The notes: generated from the sequence alone by a model not told the origin. DNA of 64,000 bases from JABWCQ01 sp964587105 (GCA_964587105.1 CAZPKG010000015.1:23891-87890), one strand, 5' to 3'; positions 16,675 through 26,285 are shown, counted from the stretch's first letter. Numbers and translations are program-made.

Positions 16675-17199
16675 ATGGGCCTGGAGTCAATCTTATTTCT
16701 GTTGCTTGCGGTCGGAGCGGTGCTGACGGCCCTTTTGGTCGTCACTTCGCCGTCGCCCATCGGTTCGGCTCTCTATCTCGTCGGTACCATGTTTTGTCTG
16801 GCCGGTTTGTACGTCTTGCTGGCCGCCCCATTTCTCGCAGCTATCCAGATGATCGTGTATGCAGGAGCCATTATTGTGCTCCTGCTTTTTGTTATTATGC
16901 TCCTGAATTTGCGCCGAATTGATGAAGTCCTTTCCAAAGGCTGGCGAATCGCCGGGCTTTTTGTGGCTGGACTGACTCTGTTTGCGCTGTTTATGGCCAT
17001 CGTGCGTGGGAGTTCGGTCCTGCCCGAAATGCCATCTATACCCGATGAGTTTGGCAAAGTCAAAGAACTGGGCAAGATTTTGTTCAGCAAATACCTCTAT
17101 GCATTTGAGGCCACGTCGGTACTCTTGCTTGCGGCCATGATCGGCGCAGTAGCGCTTGTGCGCAAAGAGGGAAAGGCGGGAGGAAAAGATGCAAGTTGA
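16675..17199 (+). CDS. nuoJ: NADH-quinone oxidoreductase subunit J
   Basis: Inner-membrane subunit of complex I; 174 residues with five hydrophobic segments. Family features include FLLLAVGAVLTALLVVTSPSPIGSALYLVG near the start and the conserved stretch AAIQMIVYAGAIIVLLLFVIMLLNL around residues 54-78, which forms the pi-bulge helix that gates proton pumping. It is first in a five-gene run (J-K-L-M-N). Unlike typical loci, nothing belonging to nuoA-I precedes it. The 3' end overlaps nuoK by 11 bases. Confidence 0.95.
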   Translation: MGLESILFLLLAVGAVLTALLVVTSPSPIGSALYLVGTMFCLAGLYVLLAAPFLAAIQMIVYAGAIIVLLLFVIMLLNLRRIDEVLSKGWRIAGLFVAGLTLFALFMAIVRGSSVLPEMPSIPDEFGKVKELGKILFSKYLYAFEATSVLLLAAMIGAVALVRKEGKAGGKDAS

Positions 17200-17494
17200 A
17201 CTTGCTCATTACCTTCTCTTAGCTGCTGTGCTCTTCGGCATCGGTACGATGGGTGTGCTCACACGCAAAAACCTTATCATTATCTTGATGTCCGTCGAGC
17301 TGATGCTCAACTCCGTCAACTTGACGTTCATTGCTCTGGCCCGCCATGCGGCGGATCAGGAAGCACAAGTGGTCGTGTTCTTTGTTCTTTGCGTCGCCGC
17401 CGCCGAAGTTGCGGTAGGCTTGGCAATTCTAATCTCGGTGTGGCGTAAACGCGGAACCATGAACGTTGATGCGCTAAGCGCACTCAAAGGCTAA
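17189..17494 (+). CDS. nuoK: NADH-quinone oxidoreductase subunit K
   Basis: 101 residues, standard length. Three transmembrane helices. The two conserved membrane glutamates are in MSVELMLNSVNL and AAAEVAVGLAI. ATG 17189 is used, with GGCGGGAGGA just upstream; starting further upstream would add a charged extension. The stop overlaps the nuoL ATG (TAATG). Confidence 0.96.
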   Translation: MQVELAHYLLLAAVLFGIGTMGVLTRKNLIIILMSVELMLNSVNLTFIALARHAADQEAQVVVFFVLCVAAAEVAVGLAILISVWRKRGTMNVDALSALKG

Positions 17495-19416
17495 TGCTCG
17501 AACTGCTTTATCTAATTCCGCTCTTCCCGCTGTTAGGCGTCCTGCTCAACAGCTTTGTGTTGCGCGGTCAATCGGAAAAAGTCGTTGGCTCCGTCGCTTC
17601 CTTAATGGTCGGCGCGAGCTTCGTCGTTGCCCTCGGGGGATTCTTCCAACTTCTTAGTATGGTTCCCGAAGCTCGACACTTCGAGCTTGAGATGTTCCGC
17701 TGGATTATCGTCGGAAACTTCTCGGCTCAGGCCAGCTTCCTCGCTGATCCGCTCTCTATGGTGATGATGTTGATAGTCACCGGTGTTTCGACGCTGATCC
17801 ACATCTACTCCATCGGGTACATGCATGGCGATGAAGGCTTCCGCAAGTTTTTCATCTACCTGAATCTGTTCGTGTTCTTCATGCTCCTTCTGGTCATGGG
17901 GAGCAATTACCTTGTGATGTTTGTGGGCTGGGAAGGCGTCGGTCTTTGTTCTTATCTGTTGATTGGCTTCTGGTACACCGACGAGCTAAAGGCATCGGCG
18001 GGCAAGAAAGCCTTCATCATGAACCGCATCGGCGACTTCGGATTCTTGCTCGCGATCTTCTTGATCTGGACAACATTTGGCACGATCAACTTCCGCGAGA
18101 TTCAGCCGATGGCTCAAGCCTATCCAGTTGGTGCGGGTGTGATCACGGCTATCTGTCTCTTGCTGTTCACCGGAGCGACCGGTAAGTCCGCGCAGCTTCC
18201 TCTATATACATGGCTGCCTGACGCTATGGCGGGTCCGACTCCCGTGTCGGCCTTGATCCATGCTGCAACGATGGTCACCGCCGGTGTTTACATGATTGTT
18301 CGCTCGAATTTCCTGTTCTCACTTTCACCAGATGCAATGCTGGTCGTTGCATGGGTTGGTGGCCTGACGGCTTTGTTCGCGGCGACAATCGGATTGGTTC
18401 AGACGGACATCAAAAAAGTTCTCGCCTATTCCACGGTGAGTCAACTTGGCTTCATGTTCCTTGCCTGCGGGGTCGGAGCCTATACTGCCGCCGTATTCCA
18501 CTTAATGACGCACGCCTTCTTCAAAGGTCTGTTGTTCTTGGGATCAGGTTCAGTTATTCATGGTATGTCTGACGAGCAGGATATACGTTTGATGGGTGGC
18601 CTGAAAAGCAAGATGCCCGTCACTTATATGACATTCCTTGTCGGCACGCTTGCTATTGCCGGAATACCCGGCCTGGCAGGATTCTTCTCTAAAGATGAGA
18701 TTCTTTGGAAGACTTATGAGTCCCATCACGTCGTACTGTGGGCTATCGGTCTGACTGCCGCTTTTTGCACGGCCTTTTATATGTTCAGACTGTTGTTCTT
18801 GACTTTCTTCGGCAAGTTCCGAGGTTCTAAAGCGCAGGAACATCATGTTCATGAGTCACCCAAGCTGATGACCGTCCCGCTTATGGTGCTGGCTGTGCTT
18901 TCAGCAATTGGCGGGTACATCGGTGTTCCGCACGCGCTTGGCGGGCACAACTTCTTCCATGATTGGCTTGCTCCGCTGATTTCTGAAAGCGGTGTATCTC
19001 ACGGAGGCGGCGAGCACGCAGGAGTGCCGACGGCTGAATACGTTTTGATGGCCGCGTCCGTTCTTGTGGCTTTGTTGGGTATCTTATTGGCGCGCAGTTG
19101 GTATCTCGGTAAGTCCACTACGGTCGAGTCGCTCGGAAAATCCGGTATGCGCAATCTGCTTTACAACAAATACTGGGTTGACCAGATTTATGACAGCGTG
19201 ATTTCGCAACCGCTCGTGAAGGCTTCCGAACTCATGGCTAAGTATGTTGACCAAGGTACAATTGACGGAGCGGTCAATGGAATAGGCTCAACAGTCTCCG
19301 GCGTCGGCGGCGTCGTGCGTAGGATTCAAACCGGCGTGACGCAGAATTATGCCGTGATGATGGGAATGGGCACCGTAGTCTTGTTAGGCGTCTTAATCTG
19401 GTCGGTATTGGGATAA
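17494..19416 (+). CDS. nuoL: NADH-quinone oxidoreductase subunit L
   Basis: 640-residue antiporter-like subunit at the far end of the membrane arm, with about 14-16 hydrophobic helices and the long lateral helix at the C-terminus. Key elements are FVGWEGVGLCSYLLIGFW (conserved Glu), ATGKSAQLPLYTWLPDAMAGPTPVSALIHAATMVTAGVY, and DIKKVLAYSTVSQLGFM (Lys channel). The C-terminal part has KYWVDQIYDSVISQP before the last helix, as usual. Proton pumping is known for the family. Confidence 0.97.
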   Translation: MLELLYLIPLFPLLGVLLNSFVLRGQSEKVVGSVASLMVGASFVVALGGFFQLLSMVPEARHFELEMFRWIIVGNFSAQASFLADPLSMVMMLIVTGVSTLIHIYSIGYMHGDEGFRKFFIYLNLFVFFMLLLVMGSNYLVMFVGWEGVGLCSYLLIGFWYTDELKASAGKKAFIMNRIGDFGFLLAIFLIWTTFGTINFREIQPMAQAYPVGAGVITAICLLLFTGATGKSAQLPLYTWLPDAMAGPTPVSALIHAATMVTAGVYMIVRSNFLFSLSPDAMLVVAWVGGLTALFAATIGLVQTDIKKVLAYSTVSQLGFMFLACGVGAYTAAVFHLMTHAFFKGLLFLGSGSVIHGMSDEQDIRLMGGLKSKMPVTYMTFLVGTLAIAGIPGLAGFFSKDEILWKTYESHHVVLWAIGLTAAFCTAFYMFRLLFLTFFGKFRGSKAQEHHVHESPKLMTVPLMVLAVLSAIGGYIGVPHALGGHNFFHDWLAPLISESGVSHGGGEHAGVPTAEYVLMAASVLVALLGILLARSWYLGKSTTVESLGKSGMRNLLYNKYWVDQIYDSVISQPLVKASELMAKYVDQGTIDGAVNGIGSTVSGVGGVVRRIQTGVTQNYAVMMGMGTVVLLGVLIWSVLG

Positions 19417-19420
19417 GCTC

Positions 19421-20932
19421 ATGCTCCTCACTCTTTGCATAGCCATCCCCGCCGTTGCCAGCTTGCTGATTCTGCTACTGCCGCGCACTTCTCCGAATGT
19501 CATCCGTTGGACGGCATTGGGTGCAAGCATCGCGGCTTTTCTCGTTTCATTAGTTGTCTATGCCAACTTCCAAGTCGGCGAGGCTGCCTTTCAAATGGTT
19601 GAGAAGCTCCCGTGGATTCCATCTATTGGAGCGGAATGGCATTTAGGTGTTGATGGAATAAGCCTATTCCTGATCGTCTTGACTACGCTACTGACCGTGC
19701 TTTGCATCATCAGCAGTTGGCATAGCATTCACGAACGAGTTCAGGAGTATTTCTTCTTCTTCCTGCTGCTGGAAGCGGGCATGGTTGGTGTGTTTGCCGC
19801 GCTTGACCTGTTCGTCTTTTATGTCATGTGGGAAGTCATGCTCGTTCCGATGTTCTTCCTGATCGGAGTGTGGGGCGGGCAAAGACGGCTTTACGCGACA
19901 ATCAAGTTCTTCTTGTTCACGATGGCGGGTTCTGTGCTGATGCTCGCGGGAATTTTGTATGTGTATTTTCACACTCTGGACCCCGAAACCGGCAAGCACA
20001 CCTTCAATCTGTTGATGGCGACAGATCAATCGAAATATGCCCTTGACGTTCAGCGCTGGTTGTTCCTGGCATTTGGACTGGCCTTTGCCATCAAGGTCCC
20101 GCTATTCCCGTTGCACACTTGGCTGCCAGATGCACATACGGAGGCTCCGACCGCGGGTTCCGTGATTCTTGCCGGTGTTCTGCTCAAAATGGGAACCTAC
20201 GGTTTCTTGCGATTCTGTCTCCCGATGTTCCCGCAAGCTACACTTGAATTTGTTCCATGGATCAGTTGGCTCGCGCTGATCGGTATTGTCTATGGCGCGT
20301 TGGTGGCGATGGTCCAAAAAGACATGAAGAAACTCGTTGCGTATTCATCCGTGGCGCACTTGGGTTTTGTCATGCTCGGTACATTTGCCTTGAACCAGCA
20401 GGGTTTGACCGGTTCGCTTCTGCAGCAGATCAATCATGGTATCTCAACCGGCGCGCTGTTTCTCTTAGTCGGTGTTGTCTATGAGCGCCGTCACACGCGA
20501 TTGATTGCTGACTACGGCGGAATCGCCAAAGCTATGCCGGTTTATGCCGTGCTATTCCTGATTATTGCTTTGTCCTCAATCGGCCTGCCGACGACCAATG
20601 GTTTCGTGGGCGAGTTCCTGATTTTGCTGGGTACATTCTCCTCGAATACTTTCTACGGCGTGGTTGCCACATCCGGCGTTATTCTTGCCGCAGTTTATCT
20701 GCTCTGGATGTATCAACGAGTATTCTACGGCAAGATCGTTCACGAAGAAAACAACAAACTAAAGGACATTACGCTTGTCGAAGCATTGCCCATCGTTGTG
20801 TTAGTCGTGCTGGCAATTTGGATCGGCGTTTATCCTGACCCACTGATTGTCCGGATGGAACCATCGTTGCAGCTTGTGCTGGATAAGTTCCAACAAAGTG
20901 AATTCTCTCAATTGATCGGAGTGTTGCCGTAA
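19421..20932 (+). CDS. nuoM: NADH-quinone oxidoreductase subunit M
   Basis: 503-residue antiporter-like subunit. It contains the conserved glutamate in FYVMWEVMLVPMFFLIGVWGG, the lysine segments FAIKVPLFPLHTWLPDAHTEAPTAGSV and DMKKLVAYSSVAHLGFV, and the region SIGLPTTNGFVGEFLIL. The ATG lies four bases after the nuoL stop. The stop overlaps nuoN (TAATG). Confidence 0.97.
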   Translation: MLLTLCIAIPAVASLLILLLPRTSPNVIRWTALGASIAAFLVSLVVYANFQVGEAAFQMVEKLPWIPSIGAEWHLGVDGISLFLIVLTTLLTVLCIISSWHSIHERVQEYFFFFLLLEAGMVGVFAALDLFVFYVMWEVMLVPMFFLIGVWGGQRRLYATIKFFLFTMAGSVLMLAGILYVYFHTLDPETGKHTFNLLMATDQSKYALDVQRWLFLAFGLAFAIKVPLFPLHTWLPDAHTEAPTAGSVILAGVLLKMGTYGFLRFCLPMFPQATLEFVPWISWLALIGIVYGALVAMVQKDMKKLVAYSSVAHLGFVMLGTFALNQQGLTGSLLQQINHGISTGALFLLVGVVYERRHTRLIADYGGIAKAMPVYAVLFLIIALSSIGLPTTNGFVGEFLILLGTFSSNTFYGVVATSGVILAAVYLLWMYQRVFYGKIVHEENNKLKDITLVEALPIVVLVVLAIWIGVYPDPLIVRMEPSLQLVLDKFQQSEFSQLIGVLP

Positions 20933-22359
20933 TGAATGCGAATGACTTTTTAGGTGTTCTGCCTGAACTGGTCGTCGTGTTGACGGCCTTACTGGCGATC
21001 ATTGTCGATATTGCCGCCAACGAGAAAAATGCCTCCGCGTCGCAAGGCATAACTATCATCGGGCTTGCCGTAGCCGGAATACTGTCAATCGTTTCGCCCG
21101 GCGAGAGCGGAATGATCATGGCCGGCCAGGTGTTTAATGATGGTTTTACGGCGTGGTTTCGCGCTTTGTTCGCTTTCGTCGGGCTGGTCACTGCGGTGTT
21201 CTCGCCGCTTTACATGAAGTTCCGTCGGATGCGCTTGGGTGAATACTACTCACTTCTTACCATGTGTGTCTTTGGCATGATGGTGATGGCTTCGGCGGGT
21301 AATCTGCTTCTGTTCTTCGTCGGCCTCGAAACCATGTCGATCTCACTTTATGTGCTCGTTGGACTTCGTCGCGATGATCCGTCTTCAATTGAAGGCGGAA
21401 TGAAGTATCTTGTGCTTGGTGCCTTTTCGTCGGCGTTCCTCCTTTACGGTATGGCGCTAATTTATGGCGGCATCGGCTCGCTTGAATACAATGCGATTGC
21501 TCAAACTTTACGGGATAGTGACGGCATCGGTCCAATGACTGTCAGCGGGATTGCGCTCTTGTTTGTTGGCTTTGCCTTCAAAGTATCCGCAGTTCCCTTC
21601 CATTTCTGGTCCCCCGACGTTTACGAAGGCGCCCCGACTTCAATTACGGCGTTCATGTCCACTGGAGCAAAAGCCGCGGCGTTCGTCGGGTTGATTCGCG
21701 TTTTCGGACAAGCGTTAAGTACGACCTCGGACCATTGGGTCGGAGCGTTGTCGGTAATATCGGCATTGACGATGACGGTCGGCAATGTTGTCGCGTTGAG
21801 GCAGCATAGTGTAAAGCGCATGTTGGCGTACTCCTCAATTGCACATGCCGGCTATCTTCTGGTTGGTATCGTTGCGGGTTCGCGTGATGCGTTTGCTGCG
21901 TCCGGTTTCTATCTGATTGGCTATGCCTTGATGAATCTCGGTGCGTTTGGCGTGCTGATGCTCCTCAATCAACGGGGCAAAGGCGACTACTCGTTTGACT
22001 CTTTGCGGGGAATGGGAACAGTACACCCGCTACTTGGTCTGACGATGGCAGTTTTTATGCTCTCGTTGATCGGGATTCCTCCTACGGCGGGCTTCTTTGG
22101 AAAGCTGTATCTGTTTTCCGCCGCGCTGAATGAGGGCCATTTGACCCTTGTTATCATCGGTCTTCTGAACAGCGCTGTAGCCGCTTTTTATTATTTGAAA
22201 GTCATCTCCACGATGTTCATGGCCAAGCCCGAAGGTGATGTCGCGATTTCACAGCCGATGGGGTATAAAGCAGCGCTCGCGATCTCATCCATCTTGATAA
22301 TCGCAATCGGTTTATTCCCTGATCAACTTGTCACCGCCATGCTGAAAGCGGTTCCGTAA
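20932..22359 (+). CDS. nuoN: NADH-quinone oxidoreductase subunit N
   Basis: 475-residue antiporter-like subunit next to the K/J helices. It contains FVGLETMSISLYVLVG (Glu), FKVSAVPFHFWSPDVYEGAPTSITAFMS (Lys), and VKRMLAYSSIAHAGYLLVG. About 14 hydrophobic helices are visible. It is the last gene of the run and is followed 27 bases on by a strong palindromic terminator. Confidence 0.97.
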   Translation: MNANDFLGVLPELVVVLTALLAIIVDIAANEKNASASQGITIIGLAVAGILSIVSPGESGMIMAGQVFNDGFTAWFRALFAFVGLVTAVFSPLYMKFRRMRLGEYYSLLTMCVFGMMVMASAGNLLLFFVGLETMSISLYVLVGLRRDDPSSIEGGMKYLVLGAFSSAFLLYGMALIYGGIGSLEYNAIAQTLRDSDGIGPMTVSGIALLFVGFAFKVSAVPFHFWSPDVYEGAPTSITAFMSTGAKAAAFVGLIRVFGQALSTTSDHWVGALSVISALTMTVGNVVALRQHSVKRMLAYSSIAHAGYLLVGIVAGSRDAFAASGFYLIGYALMNLGAFGVLMLLNQRGKGDYSFDSLRGMGTVHPLLGLTMAVFMLSLIGIPPTAGFFGKLYLFSAALNEGHLTLVIIGLLNSAVAAFYYLKVISTMFMAKPEGDVAISQPMGYKAALAISSILIIAIGLFPDQLVTAMLKAVP

Positions 22360-22380
22360 GCATTCCGAATCTTGACCAAA

Positions 22381-22411
22381 AAAAAAGCCCTTGCACGTGC
22401 AAGGGCTTTTT
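22381..22411. terminator. Bidirectional terminator between nuoN and the aminotransferase gene
   Basis: A perfect 13-base palindrome centred on GCACGTGC (22384-22396 / 22397-22409), with A-run before and T-run after, so it works in both directions. It ends the plus-strand nuo operon and the minus-strand operon whose last gene stops at 22431. Confidence 0.9.
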
Positions 22412-22430
22412 CATTCCTACAATATTGGTC

Positions 22431-23642
22431 TTAAACTGCTACGCCTGCAAACTGTGCGATAAATTCCCCGATCAGTCCGTAAGCTTTTTTCAGCGTCTCT
22501 TCCGGCGGCAGGAACACGATGCGGAAGTGTTTCGTGCCCGGCCGTTGGCCAAAACCAGAGCCGTGCACCGTGACAACTCCCGTTGCCTTGATCAATTCTC
22601 GCACGAACAACTCGTCATCTTGTTCAATCGTGAGTTTCGGGAACGCATAGAATGCGCCCGTCGGCGCTACGCACGACACACCCGGAATTTCATTTAACAT
22701 CCGCACTGAGATGTCGCGGCGGCGCGAGAGCTTCTGCTTAAGCACAGTCAGATGCGATTGATCTCCGTCCAACGCCGGAGCGATTGCATATTGTTCGGGA
22801 TGATTGGCCGAAAGCCGAGCGCGCAAAAGCTTGTTAATGGCCTCGACATAATCACCGACGCGCGCCTTATCGCCAGATACGATTCCCCAGCCGATACGAA
22901 ATCCCGGTGCAACATAGGCCTTGGACATTCCGTTGAACGTCACCATCGGATGGCTTGTATCAAGCGACGCAATCGAAATATGCTTACCGCCGTCGAGAAT
23001 CAATTTGTCATAAATCTCATCTGCGAAGATCACGATATTGTGTTTGCGCGCCAACTCAAGGATGCCTTCAAGCGTTTCACGATCACAAACCGATCCGGTC
23101 GGATTATTCGGATTAATCAAAACAATCGCGCGCGTCTTGCTGTTAATCTTACTGGCAATATCATCCAAATCCGGCTGCCAGCCGTTCGCTTCGTCGAGAT
23201 AGTATGGAACCTCTTGCGCTTCAAGTTTCGCCAGCAGCGCCGTATAGAGCGGATAGCCGGGCGTAGGTGTGAGCACATTTTCCCCGGCATTCACCAACGC
23301 GGACAAGCAGACGTCGATGGCTTCGCTTGCTCCGGTTGTAACAAAGATGTCCTGAATATTCCGGATGTGATTTCGTTCCGCGTCGCGTGCGATGGCCGCA
23401 ACCGCAGCGGGGATTCCCGTTGACGGTGCGTAGCCGTTGCGGTTGTCTCGCATCGCCTTGGCGGTTGCTTCGACAACATGATCAGGCGTCGCAAAGTCAA
23501 ACAGATTCGGATCGCCGATATTCAAATAGAGCATCTCGCGCCCGGATGCGGCAACCTGCTGGGCCAGCACCACGACGTCGCGCACCGCATACGTCACATT
23601 CTCGGTCCGGCGGGCCGGCTGTATTTTGTGTGTTGTGTTCAT
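22431..23642 (-). CDS. AlaA-like class I aminotransferase
   Basis: Cytosolic PLP aminotransferase of 403 residues. Reads throughout like E. coli AlaA (glutamate-pyruvate aminotransferase): EMLYLNIGDPNLFDF, GWQPDLDDIASKI, IVLINPNNPTGSV, IIFADEIYDK-type sequence (VIFADEIYDKLILD), the Schiff-base Lys in FNGMSKAYVAPGFRIGW, and IPGVSCVAPTGAFYAFPKL. Substrate preference is inferred from this overall resemblance only. It is the last gene of the minus operon, 38 bases after the POT transporter gene, which suggests use of amino acids released from imported peptides. Confidence 0.88.
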   Translation of the reverse strand: MNTTHKIQPARRTENVTYAVRDVVVLAQQVAASGREMLYLNIGDPNLFDFATPDHVVEATAKAMRDNRNGYAPSTGIPAAVAAIARDAERNHIRNIQDIFVTTGASEAIDVCLSALVNAGENVLTPTPGYPLYTALLAKLEAQEVPYYLDEANGWQPDLDDIASKINSKTRAIVLINPNNPTGSVCDRETLEGILELARKHNIVIFADEIYDKLILDGGKHISIASLDTSHPMVTFNGMSKAYVAPGFRIGWGIVSGDKARVGDYVEAINKLLRARLSANHPEQYAIAPALDGDQSHLTVLKQKLSRRRDISVRMLNEIPGVSCVAPTGAFYAFPKLTIEQDDELFVRELIKATGVVTVHGSGFGQRPGTKHFRIVFLPPEETLKKAYGLIGEFIAQFAGVAV

Positions 23643-23680
23643 TCGAATTCCGAAATTGTAGTCAAATCAAAGTAACGAAC

Positions 23681-25339
23681 TTATACGTCCTTGGTCTGCC
23701 ATTTGTGGGCGAAATAGGAGTAGATCGCGATGCCGATTGAAGAGGCAATACCGATCGCCGCAAACTGATACCATAGCTTGTATGGATGATATGTGTTCCA
23801 AAGCATCGTTGTTGTTTGCGTAGCGTCCATTCCCGCGACAATACCGAGAAACTCAGTTGCTTTCACTCGCGAAATGCCTTCGCCCTGAACAAATGCGTCG
23901 GCCACAACTTGTGCAGCGCGCGTCGGATCAACGCCCGCAGCCTGCACCTTCGAGACAATCGCATCCTGAGTCATCCCGCTCACGATTCCGAATTTTGTCG
24001 CCAAGTAGTTCAGCGCCAGATTCGCTTTGTCGCCAAGTTTGTCGTACACTTCTCCACCCATCAATGAACCGTAGCTCCAGCCAATCGCGAGCGGAATATT
24101 AGCATATCCCATGTATAGAGCTTTTTGACCTTCGGGCGCGATCACGCCGAGGTACTCATTCATCTTGGGACTTGCCAACATCTCACCGACGCTGAACAGC
24201 ATGATTCCGAGAATACACAAATAGCCCGACATCGTGAATCCCGCTGCAACGAGTCCCGCCGCCGAAATCGTCATTCCCAACAAGATCGAAGTGAGTCGCC
24301 GCATCCGTGAAACCAAATAAGAAACGAAGATGACAAAGACGACGATCAAGCCTGAATTTGCATTGATCATCCACTCTTGCGTAATCATGGTACCGCGCGG
24401 CGTTACGTCAGTCATCCAGCTTGGCAGATTCAGTGCAGTCACGATTGCCGAACTGTCAACCCAATCCACAATGAAATTGGGCAGCATATCAAACAGTTGC
24501 ATGAACATCAGCCAAAAACCCGACATCAACCAAATGAACGCTCCGACGCGCGTTGTGCGAATAATCAGAGCGCCAAGAGACAGCCCAACGATTGACAACT
24601 GAATAGGTTTCGGGAGTTGGAGCACAAACGCCAATGCGATCGCTACCATTCCGACCGGGACTAACCACCACGGCCGTGACATGTTGATGCAAGTCGTCTC
24701 AAAAATCGTCCACGGCGTACCCTTTTGGTCTCCACCGGCTGGAACGTCTTTATAAGTCAGTAGCATCAATAGGTTCAAACAGACAATTGCCGCACAACCG
24801 TAAAAAACCGTGGGCCACGAAATCCCATATAAGTAGTGGGCGAGCGGTGGTCCCAGAAATCCTCCGATATTCACGACCATGTAAAACGTTCCCCAACCCA
24901 CTGAGGAAGTTTCCTTAGAGATAGTCTGTACTAACGTGCCCTGTATGCCCGGTTTGAAAATCGCAGTTCCGAACGCCAGCACGCTGCAGCCGAACATAAA
25001 TGCATAGTAATCGCGTTGTGTCGCCATCAAAATGTAACCGGCTGCTGCCAGAAAAACACTCGTGGCAATCGTTCGCTTGTAACCGTAACGGTCGGCAAAT
25101 CCGCCTGAGAACATCGGTACCAGCGATTGCACCAGCGCCCATACAAAAAAGATGGTTCCCTTTTGTATCTGCGTGAAATGCAGGCCGTTTACTTCATCGG
25201 CTTGCGCAATATAAATCGGGATGACGACGCGCACGCCGTAGTAGGCAAGGCGTTCGATCATCTCCATGATGTTGAGCATCCAAAACGGACGCCCAAACTG
25301 AGACAACTGTCCCAGCAAATTGGGTCGTGCAGCGCTCAC
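23681..25339 (-). CDS. POT/PTR family proton-coupled peptide transporter
   Basis: 552-residue inner-membrane MFS protein that takes up di- and tripeptides with protons. The diagnostic ExxER motif is present in helix 1 (MEMIERLAYYGVRVVIPIYI). The loop motif GGFADRYGYKRTIATSVFLAAAGYILMA is typical of MFS helix 2-3. Start is GTG 25339, one base after the BtuF-like stop. There is an unusual Ala/Val-rich, weakly hydrophobic insertion of about 85 residues (roughly 437-520, from DKANLALNYL to WNTYHPY) before the last helix, which looks like a soluble helical bundle. Transport substrate is inferred from the family. Confidence 0.88.
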   Translation of the reverse strand: MSAARPNLLGQLSQFGRPFWMLNIMEMIERLAYYGVRVVIPIYIAQADEVNGLHFTQIQKGTIFFVWALVQSLVPMFSGGFADRYGYKRTIATSVFLAAAGYILMATQRDYYAFMFGCSVLAFGTAIFKPGIQGTLVQTISKETSSVGWGTFYMVVNIGGFLGPPLAHYLYGISWPTVFYGCAAIVCLNLLMLLTYKDVPAGGDQKGTPWTIFETTCINMSRPWWLVPVGMVAIALAFVLQLPKPIQLSIVGLSLGALIIRTTRVGAFIWLMSGFWLMFMQLFDMLPNFIVDWVDSSAIVTALNLPSWMTDVTPRGTMITQEWMINANSGLIVVFVIFVSYLVSRMRRLTSILLGMTISAAGLVAAGFTMSGYLCILGIMLFSVGEMLASPKMNEYLGVIAPEGQKALYMGYANIPLAIGWSYGSLMGGEVYDKLGDKANLALNYLATKFGIVSGMTQDAIVSKVQAAGVDPTRAAQVVADAFVQGEGISRVKATEFLGIVAGMDATQTTTMLWNTYHPYKLWYQFAAIGIASSIGIAIYSYFAHKWQTKDV

Positions 25340-25340
25340 G

Positions 25341-26285
25341 TTAGTTTTGTGTAGTGGTGATGACAGGTGCTATGGATTTGTAAGAAGTCTCAAAATTAGG
25401 AAAATCGAACACGGAAGGGTGGAGGAGTTGCGCCATCAATTCTGAGGATTCAATGAGTCGTGGCCCTGGACGATTAAAGTAAGCGTTACCGTCAACTGCA
25501 TATGCTCGTCCCGTTTGAACGGCACGCAGTTGATTCCACCGCGCGTCAGCCGCCAAAATTTCTGTATCTTGAATCGTGCGCTCAAGTGAAAATCCGCACG
25601 GCATACACACGATTATGTCAGGATCGGCCGCCTGCAATTCCTCAATGGTAATTGTTCGTGACCGTCCATTTTTATCGGCAAGCACGGGACGGCCACCGAC
25701 ATACTGAACAAGCTCCGGCATCCAATTCCCTGATATCATCAGCGGATCAAGCCATTCGAGACAGGCGATCTTACGTTTCGGAAATCTTTGAGTCCGCTCT
25801 TGCAATACCTTGATCCGATTCCTCAGCTTGTCACACAGCTCAAATGCTCTTCCTTCGATTCGAAGAGATCGGGCGACGCGCAAGATGTCGTTGTAAAGAT
25901 CCTGAAAACAACTTGTATTGAGCGGAACGATATGAGGTTGAACCGCCCAGTTTTCCATTCCGATCCCTTCAAGGTCGCGTGGACTGACTGCGCACACTTC
26001 GCATTGCACCTGCGTGAATATCACCGTCGGTTCAAGCGACTTGATCCTCTTTGCGTCCACACGATAGAGCGACTCCCCCGATTCCATTCTATTGCGAACC
26101 TGCGCATCAATCTCAGCACTCGGAAATTCAGACAAAACTGCGGAGCTTGTGCAGCGCGGTCGTGACAGAACTGAATCGGGATAGTCGCATTCGTGGCTAA
26201 TCCCAACCAACCATTTCTCCGCTCCCAACGCGCAAACAATTTCAGTGGCGCTGGCAATCAAAGAAATGATTCGCGGATCACTCAT
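25341..26285 (-). CDS. BtuF-like cobalamin/siderophore-binding-fold protein without signal peptide
   Basis: 314 residues of the periplasmic-binding-protein type III fold (COG0614). It opens PRIISLIASATEIVCALGAEKWLVGISHECDYP with no leader, so it should stay in the cytosol, unlike transport-linked BtuF or FepB. The signature TQVQCEVCAVSPRDLEGIG is that of a widespread subfamily often annotated as cobalamin-binding. No ABC permease or ATPase gene is beside it. It overlaps glgB by 8 bases upstream and is one base from the POT gene downstream. A B12-dependent mutase gene occurs at 52842. Ligand and role are not known. Confidence 0.78.
   Translation of the reverse strand: MSDPRIISLIASATEIVCALGAEKWLVGISHECDYPDSVLSRPRCTSSAVLSEFPSAEIDAQVRNRMESGESLYRVDAKRIKSLEPTVIFTQVQCEVCAVSPRDLEGIGMENWAVQPHIVPLNTSCFQDLYNDILRVARSLRIEGRAFELCDKLRNRIKVLQERTQRFPKRKIACLEWLDPLMISGNWMPELVQYVGGRPVLADKNGRSRTITIEELQAADPDIIVCMPCGFSLERTIQDTEILAADARWNQLRAVQTGRAYAVDGNAYFNRPGPRLIESSELMAQLLHPSVFDFPNFETSYKSIAPVITTTQN

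Noticed and set aside
22752..23423. Plus-strand 223-codon frame opposite the aminotransferase gene
   Set aside because: The minus strand encodes a full, motif-complete aminotransferase; the plus frame shows no family and is rich in Arg/Cys/His as shadows are.
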